64,000 nt of DNA from Dehalococcoidia bacterium (GTDB lineage Bacteria; Chloroflexota; Dehalococcoidia; Lucifugimonadales; UBA3495): assembly GCA_022827095.1 (NCBI GenBank), contig JAJDTP010000010.1:1-64000 (forward strand). The letters run 5' to 3'. Shown piece by piece: positions 33,108 to 40,818 of this stretch. A program made the position numbers and the translations under genes. The notes below the pieces were generated by a model, which saw only the letters and a list, made by a program, of their open reading frames with translations, was not told where the DNA came from and ran no database searches. The stretch's first letter is position 1. The number at the start of each line of letters is the position of its first letter.

Positions 33108-34484
33108 TCAGCCGGCGCCCTGATACACGACGGTATCGGGGCGGTACACGGCCCACGAGAACCAGAGCTGGCCGATCCGGCCCGGCACCGGGGTCAGTTG
33201 CTCGCCCTCCAGCGGCCCGTGGATGGCGCGGCCGAATATGTCCCACTGACTGCCGGTCTGTTGGTCCACGATGTGACCTTCAGCGTCCGGCGCGAAGGTC
33301 AGCATGTTGCCGTCGGGTCCTCGCGAGGAAAAGATTCCGGCGGTGCCTACGTCCCGTCCTCTGGCTATCGACCCGGAATCCAGAGCGGACGCGGTTCCGG
33401 GCGACCAGAAGACCACGATGTCCTGGCCGGCCACGGATGCGGCGACCACTCGCTCTTCGGCCAGCGTGGTGAACGAGACCGCCCAGGCCTCGTTGCCGCG
33501 CTCCACGGCCGCGACCCGCTCGACGGCCGGCAACCTGGGATCTTTTTCGCCCCGGAACAGGAACGGTTCGCTGCCGGGCCGGTCGTAACCGGCATATGGG
33601 TTCTGCCCGTAGGCGCGACCCGAGTCCGGCCGCGAAAGGACCTGGCCGTCGGGGTGAGCGGCTTTGAAGTCTGCCCAGGATACGATGGACAGGTAAAGTT
33701 GCTCCAGCTTGCGGCCGGCGAAATGTCCGATGACGCCCTCGCCGCCCACTTCCTGCCACCAGGTTTCAGTCTGGCGGTCGTACATCAGCAGGTTGCTTTG
33801 GCGCAGCGCGCCGGTGGTTCCGAAGTCGAGGACCGTTCCGTCAACCGTCCGCCTGTACACGAAGGCGGTGTTGCAGAGCGGTCAAAACGTGATGACCACC
33901 GGCTCTCCCCCCACGGTGTCGTTGACCAGTTCGTGCCAGACCATTACCTGCACGGGGTACGCGCGAACGTCGCCGTTGAGGTCCACGACCTGCACGGGCT
34001 CAAGATCGTCGAGCCAGAGGTCGGCATCGTCAATCGACTCGAACTGCGGGTCGTCGATGGATGGGATACCATCTTTGGGCGGTCCGCCGGTCATGATCTC
34101 GTCGAAAGAGATCGTCGTCCGCGTGAAGTCCGTGTCCCACTGCGCCCGCAGGAGACGTTGGTAGCGCCTGCGGGCCTCCTCAGCCTCGGCGTCGGGAACG
34201 GTTTGCACCATGCTCTCGGGGGAGGACATCAGCGGGGCAGCCGTGGGGAGAGCGGTGGCAGCGGCAGCCATCGCAGCCGTCGGCAATGGCGTGGCGGCCT
34301 CGGCGAGGGCTACGGTGGGCAGGTCGGCAGCCGGCTCCAGGGTTGGGAACGCCTCGGTTGTAGGAGCGAGGGGAGCCGCCCAGGGTTCGCTGTTTAGTCC
34401 CTCTTCGGTGGGGGTGCAGGCCAGGGCCGTGGCTAACAGCAGAAGTATGCCGGCCAACACGAAAAGGCGGCCGGCTAAGTTCAT
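33108..34484 (-). CDS. DUF3179 lipoprotein, probable selenoprotein (TGA = Sec at residue 201)
   Basis: A 458-residue protein read through one in-frame TGA at 33884-33882. It starts with a lipoprotein signal (LFVLAGILLLLATALAC, lipobox LATALAC) and a low-complexity Ala/Pro/Thr spacer, then DUF3179: GDVRAYPVQVMVWHELVNDT, VGGEPVVITF-TGA-PLCNTAF, VDGTVLDFGTTGALRQSNL, MYDRQTETWWQE. In the family as I know it the motif is TFCPLCNT, so TGA replaces the first Cys of CxxC, giving UxxC. A hairpin follows at SECIS distance. It lies 32 bases downstream of a peptide-type permease gene and is likely the last gene of that cassette. DUF3179 has no established function; a redox or metal role is suggested by the UxxC. 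A nonsense mutation is the alternative. Confidence 0.85.
33845..33881 (-). promoter_or_regulatory. SECIS-like hairpin downstream of the in-frame TGA in the DUF3179 gene
   Basis: On the minus strand, 13 nt after the TGA, CCGCCU (33868-33863) pairs perfectly with AGGCGG (33854-33849); the apical loop UCGUGUAC begins 20 nt after the TGA and contains G and U. CCG directly after the TGA can pair with CGG at 33847-33845. The loop is less canonical than that of the BtuF-like gene. Confidence 0.65.
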
Positions 34485-34516
34485 TGCCAGGAGCGGAAGG
34501 GCTTTGGCTATCAAGG

Positions 34517-35446
34517 TTAGCGTCCTCGCAGACGCGGATCCAAAACGTCGCGAAGGGCGTCGCCGAGGAGATTGAAGCCCATCACAACCGCAAAGATCGC
34601 CACGCCCGGAAAGATGCCGACCCAAGGGGCGGTCAGCACGTGTTCCTGGGCGGCTCGGGTGAGCATTCCGCCCCAACTGGGTTGGTCGGGCGGCGCCCCA
34701 ACGCCCAGGAAGGACAGGGAGGCTTCGATGATGATGGCGAAGCCAAGGTAGTACGTCGCTAGCACCAGATAGATGGCGAAGCAGTTGGGCACGATATGCC
34801 GGAATATGACGCGCCACGGGGGAGCGCCGATGGCCTGCGCCGCCGTTACGTAGTCCAACTCCTTGATGGACAGCACCTGGGACCTCACCGTGCGGATCAC
34901 CGGGGCAATCATCCCGATCACGATGGCAAGGATCACATTGTTGAGTGACGAGCCGAGCACCGCGACAATAGCCAGCGCGATGATCAATCCGGGCAACGCC
35001 ATCAGCGCGTCCACGACCCTTTGCGCCGACATGTCTATGATGCCGCCGGCGTACGCCAGGGCAACGCCGATGATGAAGCTGGCGGTGATTCCGATAAGGA
35101 CGCTCCCGAGCCCGACGTACAGGCTGATGCGGGCCCCGTAGATCAACCTGCTGAGAACGTCGCGTCCCACATGGTCGGTGCCGAGCAGGAACTGGGAATT
35201 GGGCGGTATGTACACCGTTGAACCACCCTCACGACCTTCAGGGAGTTCTCGAGCGCCGTAGGGAGCAAGAACCGGCGCCATAAGTGCAACGATCACTAGC
35301 GCCAGCACCAGGATGCCGCCGATGGCTCCCAGGGGCTTGCGGCGCGTAAAGCGGTTAACCTCCCGGAGGCTGGCTGCGGCCGGCTGCAGCATCCCCGCTC
35401 GCGGTGGGGCGGCTACCTCGGCGCGCTGATTGGTTTGATTCGCCAT
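34517..35446 (-). CDS. ABC transporter permease, DppC/OppC type (cassette 1)
   Basis: A 309-residue inner-membrane permease for peptides or similar solutes. It has an N-terminal OppC_N segment (NRFTRRKPLGAIGGILVLA), the motif FLLGTDHVGRDVLSRLIYGAR, about six helices and the EAA loop (TAAQAIGAPPWRVIFRHIVPNC). The end is LLGDALRDVLDPRLRGR. It closely resembles the second-cassette copy at 38848. I chose the ATG at 35446 (MANQTNQ). Confidence 0.92.
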   Translation of the reverse strand: MANQTNQRAEVAAPPRAGMLQPAAASLREVNRFTRRKPLGAIGGILVLALVIVALMAPVLAPYGARELPEGREGGSTVYIPPNSQFLLGTDHVGRDVLSRLIYGARISLYVGLGSVLIGITASFIIGVALAYAGGIIDMSAQRVVDALMALPGLIIALAIVAVLGSSLNNVILAIVIGMIAPVIRTVRSQVLSIKELDYVTAAQAIGAPPWRVIFRHIVPNCFAIYLVLATYYLGFAIIIEASLSFLGVGAPPDQPSWGGMLTRAAQEHVLTAPWVGIFPGVAIFAVVMGFNLLGDALRDVLDPRLRGR

Positions 35447-35510
35447 GAGTACGAACACTCCTCACGGAACAACGGCCATAGAACGCAGAATGTCCCTTTA
35501 CGCCCGCAAC

Positions 35511-36473
35511 CTACGAGTACCTGATCCTGGGGTCCAGTATTCCGTACAGGATGTCGATGATCAGGTTCAACAACAGCACCACGGCGGCGGCCAGCAGGAC
35601 AACGCCCTGAACGACGACGAAGTCACGGTGGATGATGGCGTCGATCAGATATCGTCCGACACCGGGTATCACGAAGATCGATTCGATGATGATTGTGCCG
35701 CCCAGCAGTCGACCGAATTGATAGCCGGAAACGGTGATCACTGGCAAAAGGGCGTTTTTCAATGCGTGGCGACCCACTACCATCCACTCGTTCAGTCCCT
35801 TGGACCGGGCGGTTCTCATGTAGTCTTCCCGCATCACCTCCAGCATGGCGGAACGGGCCACCCTGGCCGTAAATGCCATGTCATGAAAAGCTAGAACCAG
35901 CGCAGGGAAGATCAACTGCTGGATGTTGGTGAAGGGGTCGCCCCATAAGGTAGCGTAGCCCAAGGGAGGCAACCAGCCAGCGAAATAGGTCAGGCCGTAG
36001 ATTACCAGGATGCCCAGCCAGAAAGTGGGTAGAGCTATGCCCACCAGCGCCAGAAGCCGGCTGATGTGGTCCAGGAATGAATCCTGCTTGACCGCAGATA
36101 ACACTCCTAAAGGCACGGCGGCGATGAAGGCCAGCACGATTGCCAGTATCGCCAGTTCAAGGGTGATGAAGAACCGGTCCTTCAGGTCATCCAGGACCGG
36201 GGTTCCGTACCAGACCGAGTCGCCAAAATCACCCTGGAGGATTTTCCACAGCCAGTCGCCGTACTGGATGTAAACCGGACGGTCCAGCCCGAGTTCTCGC
36301 TGAACGCGTTTGATGTCCTCTTCGGTGACCTTGCCGCCGTCGCCCTCCTCGCCCGTCAAGATCATCATGGCGGCGTCGCCCGGAACGATCCAGAAGAGGC
36401 CAAACACCAGGATTGTGGCGAGCAGTATAGTGGGTATGAACAGCAGGCCCCTACGGGCTATGTATGCGTACAC
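35511..36473 (-). CDS. ABC transporter permease, DppB/OppB type (cassette 1)
   Basis: A 320-residue permease partner of the DppC-type protein. The N-terminus YIARRGLLFIPTILLATILV, the family signature (RVQRELGLDRPVYIQYGDWL) and the EAA loop (RTARSKGLNEWMVVGRHALK) are clear, ending GILDPRIRYS. It lies between the binding protein and DppC genes, all on the minus strand. Confidence 0.93.
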   Translation of the reverse strand: MYAYIARRGLLFIPTILLATILVFGLFWIVPGDAAMMILTGEEGDGGKVTEEDIKRVQRELGLDRPVYIQYGDWLWKILQGDFGDSVWYGTPVLDDLKDRFFITLELAILAIVLAFIAAVPLGVLSAVKQDSFLDHISRLLALVGIALPTFWLGILVIYGLTYFAGWLPPLGYATLWGDPFTNIQQLIFPALVLAFHDMAFTARVARSAMLEVMREDYMRTARSKGLNEWMVVGRHALKNALLPVITVSGYQFGRLLGGTIIIESIFVIPGVGRYLIDAIIHRDFVVVQGVVLLAAAVVLLLNLIIDILYGILDPRIRYS

Positions 36474-36557
36474 CTTCCACCTTCAGTCTGTGAGCGTCGA
36501 CCGCGCAGTGATTGAACAATGCGCCCCAGGAAGCCGGGGCGCATCACTCATCGAAGA

Positions 36558-38408
36558 TTACGGCTGATAACCGGTTTCGGAGGGTTGCTCACGGTCCGGG
36601 TCGAACCAGACGTGGTCCCATTTGTGAATTTGCTGGACGGTGGGCGGCAGGTGGAAGTTCCGGATGCGGTAGTCCAACGCACCGCCGGCTCCTCCCCAGA
36701 AATACACTACCAGGTGGCTGCTACCGGTGTGTAGTATGTCAGCGATTTCCTCCAGGTGACCCTGGCGGACGCGCTGGTCGATAGCCCGGTTCTGCAAGTC
36801 GATCAACTCATCGATCCGGTCGTTTTGCCAATTTTGCGGGTTGCGCAGAACGTCCTGCAGATAGAATTGGTTGAGAATGTCCGCCGGGTCGGTCAGGATG
36901 ATGCCCGTTCCGACGGTGGAGATTTCGTGCGTTCCGTCTCGCATAACGGCGTACATGGTCGCCAGATCGTTGGGAACGATTTCGATATCGATGCCCACAT
37001 CCTGACGCAACTGCTCGCCAGCGACTTCCGCCGCCGGCAACGTAGGAATAGCGTTGCGGGTGTTCATTTTCACGGATATGCCGTCAGGGTATCCGGCTTC
37101 GGTCAGCAACCGCTTGGCTTCCGCAATCGCGGCGGTGCGATCTTCGGTAAATGCCGGATGGTTAGCGCGTAGTTCGTCCAGATCCTCGACCACCCCTGGC
37201 GAGAAGAAAGTGCCGGGTTTGCCAAAGCCTCTGACCGCACGCTCGATGCCCAGATCCCGGTCCAGGCCCAGGTAAAAGGCCTGGCGAACCCGCTCGTCGT
37301 CAAACGGTGGCTTGGCATTGTTGAGGAAGAACGCTTCGAAACCGGCGCTGGGAAGGATCAGGGCTCGTACCTGGCCGTCGGTCTCCTCTTCCAACACCGC
37401 CATGGCTTCGGGGCGGTTGACGCCGGTAAATGGATTGAAGGTTCCCAGCACCTGGCCGGCTTGCAGTGCGGCAATCCGGCGAGCTGTATCAGGGATGAGG
37501 TGCACGATAATGCCATCGAAGAACGGGCGACCTTCCTTGAAGTACGTCTCGTTGCGCGCGAAGGTGTAGCTCACGTCCTTCTGCCACCCGTCGAGCAGCC
37601 AGGGGCCGGAGCCGATCAGGTTTTCCGGCTGGTTGGCCTGCTCCTGCGTCAGATCTTCCGCGATGTGCTTGGGGTACATCTTCATGTAGTCCGACGCCAG
37701 GTTCGGCATGAAGGTGGGAGCCTGGTACTTCAGGGGCACGCGCACAGTCTTGTTATCGATCACCTCGGCGGTTTGATGCTCATAAAACGCGCGGAGGAAT
37801 CCGGTGCGCGCCCGCTGAGCCCCTGGCAGGGTGATGCGGTCAAGGCTAAACACCACGTCCTCCGCGGTCACCGGCATGCCGTCCGACCAAGTGGCGTCCT
37901 TCAGATGGAACACGAACTCGGTACCGTCGTCGCTGACTTCCCATGTTTCGGCCAGGTCACCGATAATTTCGCTGGGCTTGACCGGGTTGTACTCGACCAG
38001 TTGGTTGAACCGGGGGCTGGAAGGCATCAGGGTGGTGTTGAGGGAACCACCGTAGTGGACGTCCCAGAACCCCGGGTTGCTGTTGCCAACCATGGGGAAC
38101 GTGCCACGGTAATGCTTGCCCTCGCCTTCTTGCCACCAGTCCGGGCGTTCGTCGATTGCCACCGGTGTCGGGACCGGTATAGCGGTTGGCGTTGCATCAA
38201 GAACCCGTGTCGGCATAGGCGTGAACGTCGGGGTCGGGGCAGCCGGGGCCGAACTACCGGAGGCCGCAGGCTGGGACTGTTCAACCTGGCTGGGGGCGGT
38301 GCTGGGCTCGGGCGCGGTGGTTCCACCGCAGGCCAGCCCGACTACCAACAGGGCTGCGCAGCTCACGAGCAACAACCATTGGGGTCTCCCGATTCGTCGG
38401 AACTTCAT
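36558..38408 (-). CDS. ABC transporter solute-binding lipoprotein, family 5 (cassette 1)
   Basis: A 616-residue SBP_bac_5 protein (DppA/OppA type). It has a lipoprotein signal (LLVSCAALLVVGLACGG, lipobox LVVGLAC), an Ala/Pro/Thr-rich spacer, then the binding fold (LAETWEVSDDGTEFVFHLKD, TWSDGMPVTAEDVVFSLDRI). The ATG at 38408 removes an unlikely longer leader. Peptide is only one possible ligand; the family also binds nickel, sugars and opines. No ATPase gene follows. Confidence 0.92.
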   Translation of the reverse strand: MKFRRIGRPQWLLLVSCAALLVVGLACGGTTAPEPSTAPSQVEQSQPAASGSSAPAAPTPTFTPMPTRVLDATPTAIPVPTPVAIDERPDWWQEGEGKHYRGTFPMVGNSNPGFWDVHYGGSLNTTLMPSSPRFNQLVEYNPVKPSEIIGDLAETWEVSDDGTEFVFHLKDATWSDGMPVTAEDVVFSLDRITLPGAQRARTGFLRAFYEHQTAEVIDNKTVRVPLKYQAPTFMPNLASDYMKMYPKHIAEDLTQEQANQPENLIGSGPWLLDGWQKDVSYTFARNETYFKEGRPFFDGIIVHLIPDTARRIAALQAGQVLGTFNPFTGVNRPEAMAVLEEETDGQVRALILPSAGFEAFFLNNAKPPFDDERVRQAFYLGLDRDLGIERAVRGFGKPGTFFSPGVVEDLDELRANHPAFTEDRTAAIAEAKRLLTEAGYPDGISVKMNTRNAIPTLPAAEVAGEQLRQDVGIDIEIVPNDLATMYAVMRDGTHEISTVGTGIILTDPADILNQFYLQDVLRNPQNWQNDRIDELIDLQNRAIDQRVRQGHLEEIADILHTGSSHLVVYFWGGAGGALDYRIRNFHLPPTVQQIHKWDHVWFDPDREQPSETGYQP

Positions 38409-38847
38409 TGGCGAACCCTCCCGATGCAAGTAGTTGGAAAGTGGGCAACTGGACAAGCGTCAGCCGCCTGGTATCGCTGGCTAGACTGGGTCGGCCAGTG
38501 TGGGGGGATGCTACTTACAAGGTTGCCGCTTGTCAAATGGTGATTGTCAACACCGTGGCAGGCTCACGCGCACCCAGTTTTGCTAGAAGTATCATTGAGA
38601 GCGAAGCGCGGCAATCTCGTCAGGGCAGCGGACGCCGTCGCGGGAACGGGATCGCCACGTCGCTGTGCTCCTCGCGATGACAAACCGGGTACGCGTGAGC
38701 GTGGCAGGATAAACATCGGTTACGAGGGCTCCTTGATAGATCACAACATCGTACCGATGAGCGATCAAAAAGCCGTCCCGACACATGGCTAGCGTCGGGG
38801 CGGCTGACTATCCGATTGGACGATTCTGGGCTGTTTCCGGTGGGTGG
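38409..38847. other. Intergenic region between the two ABC cassettes
   Basis: There is no gene here. It holds the upstream region of cassette 1 and a nested-inverted-repeat element (38564-38698, listed separately). The rest, 38700-38847, has no feature I can name apart from being the 3' flank of cassette 2. Confidence 0.6.
38564..38698. repeat. Nested-inverted-repeat element between ABC cassettes
   Basis: The outer ends TCACGCGCACCCAGTTT (38564-38580) and AAACCGGGTACGCGTGA (38682-38698) are inverted repeats with two mismatches. The inner parts are ATCATTGAGAGCGAAGCGCG and CTCCTCGCGATGACA. Confidence 0.9.
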
Positions 38848-39759
38848 CTAGCGTCCGCGAAGGCGTGGGTCCAGCACGTCGCGCAGGGCGTCGCCCAGGA
38901 CGTTGAAGGCCAGCACGGCGATGAATATGAAGATGCCGGGGAAGACCAGCAGCCAGATGCCCGTTTCCGGCGTTTCACGGCTGGCCACCGTAAGGATCCC
39001 GCCCCAGCTGGGCTCGTCGGGCGGCGCGCCCACGCCCAGGAAGCTCAGCGACGCCTCGATGATGATCGCGAACCCGAGGTAGTAGGTCGCCATGATGATG
39101 TAGATGGCGAGGCAGTTGGGCATGATGTGGCGGAACACGATGCGCTGGGGGCGCGCGCCGATGGCTCTTGCGGCGGTCACGTAGTCCATTTCCTTGAGCG
39201 TGAGCACCTGGGAACGCACGGTGCGGATCACGGGAGCGAGCATACCGATGACGATGGCCAGGATGACGTTGTTCAGCGAGGAGCCCAGCACGGCCATGAT
39301 GGCCAGCGCCAGGATCAGTCCGGGGATCGACATCAGGGCGTCCACCACCCGCTGGAACGCCAGGTCAACGAAGCCGCCCGCGTAGGTGCTGGTGATGCCC
39401 AGCACGAAGCCCGCGGTTATCCCGATCAGGACGCTGCCTAGGCCGACGTAGAGCGATATCCAAGTTCCATGCAGCACGCGCGCCAGAATGTCCCTTCCGA
39501 TGACGTCCGTCCCCATGGGGAATTCTCGGCTGGGCGCGAGGAAGATGTCGCCCACGGAGGCGTAGGGGTCCGGGACCGGCAGGATGGCCAACCGGGATGC
39601 AATGGCGACAATAATAAGGATGAGGGCGGTGACGCCGCCGACCGCACCGAGTGGTTTCCGGCGCGCGGTCTCCACCGTAGAGTGGTACGCGGCGGGAATC
39701 GCCAGGAGCGCATTGCGAACTGGAGAGCCGCTCTCTGCGGCGAGGTCGCTGGTAGCCAT
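38848..39759 (-). CDS. ABC transporter permease, DppC/OppC type (cassette 2)
   Basis: A 303-residue permease with the same layout as the cassette-1 copy: TARRKPLGAVGGVTALILII, FPMGTDVIGRDILARVLHGT, TAARAIGARPQRIVFRHIMP and the end NVLGDALRDVLDPRLRGR. Long stretches are identical between the two copies, so they are duplicates. Confidence 0.92.
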   Translation of the reverse strand: MATSDLAAESGSPVRNALLAIPAAYHSTVETARRKPLGAVGGVTALILIIVAIASRLAILPVPDPYASVGDIFLAPSREFPMGTDVIGRDILARVLHGTWISLYVGLGSVLIGITAGFVLGITSTYAGGFVDLAFQRVVDALMSIPGLILALAIMAVLGSSLNNVILAIVIGMLAPVIRTVRSQVLTLKEMDYVTAARAIGARPQRIVFRHIMPNCLAIYIIMATYYLGFAIIIEASLSFLGVGAPPDEPSWGGILTVASRETPETGIWLLVFPGIFIFIAVLAFNVLGDALRDVLDPRLRGR

Positions 39760-39785
39760 GGTCTGCTCCGTTGATATTCGGTACG

Positions 39786-40754
39786 TTACTGGTAGCGGAT
39801 CCGTGGGTCGAGTATCCCGTAGATAAGGTCGATGACCAGGTTCAGGAACATGACCACCGCGGCCACCAGCACCACCACCGCCTGGATCACGACGAAGTCA
39901 CGATGCAGGATTGCGTCGATCAGCATGTTCCCAATGCCGGGAACAAGGAAGATCACCTCGACGATCACGACGCCGCCCAGCAGCCGGCCGAACTGATAGC
40001 CCGACACGGTGATGATCGGCAACAGGGCGTTTTTCAGGGCGTGTCGACCGATTACGCCCATCTCCGTCAGCCCTTTGGCCCGAGCCGTTCGAACGTAGTC
40101 GTCCCGCATCGTTTCAAGCATGGACGAGCGGGTGACCCGAGCGGTGAACGCAAGATCATGGAATGCGATGGCCAACGCGGGGAACACCATCTGCTGCAGG
40201 TTGGTCAGCGGCTGCTCCCAAAGGTTGGCGTAGTCCAACGGCGGTAACCAGTCGAATACGTAGGCCAGGACATAGGTTACGACGATCGCAATGAGGAAAG
40301 TGGGCATGGCGATGCCCAGCAGGGCTATCAACCGACTGACGTAGTCAAGCTTGGTATCCTGCTTGACCGCGGAAATGATGCCCAAAGGAACCGCGATGAT
40401 GAAGGCCATCCCCATGCCCATCACCGCCAGTTGGACCGTGGTGACGAATCGTCCGCCAAGCTCGTCGATCACCGGGGTTTGATACCACAGGGATTCTCCC
40501 AGGTCGCCCCGAACCATGTCCCATAGCCAGTCGGCGTACTGGATGTGGACGGGCCGGTCCAGGCCCAGCTTGGCGCGCAACCGTTCGACGTCCTCCAGGC
40601 TGACGCGTCCGCCCTCGTTCGGGTCATTGCCCGTGAGGATGAGCATGGCCGTGTCGCCAGGCACGATCCACATCAGCAGGAAGATGATGATGGTCACGAT
40701 GAGGATGGTGGGTATGAAGAGGAGCAACCTCCTCACGATATAGGTGGTCATCAT
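39786..40754 (-). CDS. ABC transporter permease, DppB/OppB type (cassette 2)
   Basis: A 322-residue permease: YIVRRLLLFIPTILIVTIII, RLRAKLGLDRPVHIQYADWL, the EAA loop RTARAKGLTEMGVIGRHALK and the end GILDPRIRYQ. It is a paralogue of 35511-36473. The order binding protein - B - C is the same in both cassettes. Confidence 0.93.
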   Translation of the reverse strand: MMTTYIVRRLLLFIPTILIVTIIIFLLMWIVPGDTAMLILTGNDPNEGGRVSLEDVERLRAKLGLDRPVHIQYADWLWDMVRGDLGESLWYQTPVIDELGGRFVTTVQLAVMGMGMAFIIAVPLGIISAVKQDTKLDYVSRLIALLGIAMPTFLIAIVVTYVLAYVFDWLPPLDYANLWEQPLTNLQQMVFPALAIAFHDLAFTARVTRSSMLETMRDDYVRTARAKGLTEMGVIGRHALKNALLPIITVSGYQFGRLLGGVVIVEVIFLVPGIGNMLIDAILHRDFVVIQAVVVLVAAVVMFLNLVIDLIYGILDPRIRYQ

Positions 40755-40818
40755 GCCTCCCGGGAACGGGCCTGGCGATCGTCAAATTTCTCCGTAGGCA
40801 GCAGAAGCCCGGTCTCGC

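Noticed and set aside
33108-34484. Independent DUF3179 fragment starting at the ATG at 33860
   Set aside because: That ATG would fall inside an alternative frame choice only; the true frame continues from the upstream lipoprotein through the TGA and restores the conserved PLCNTA motif.
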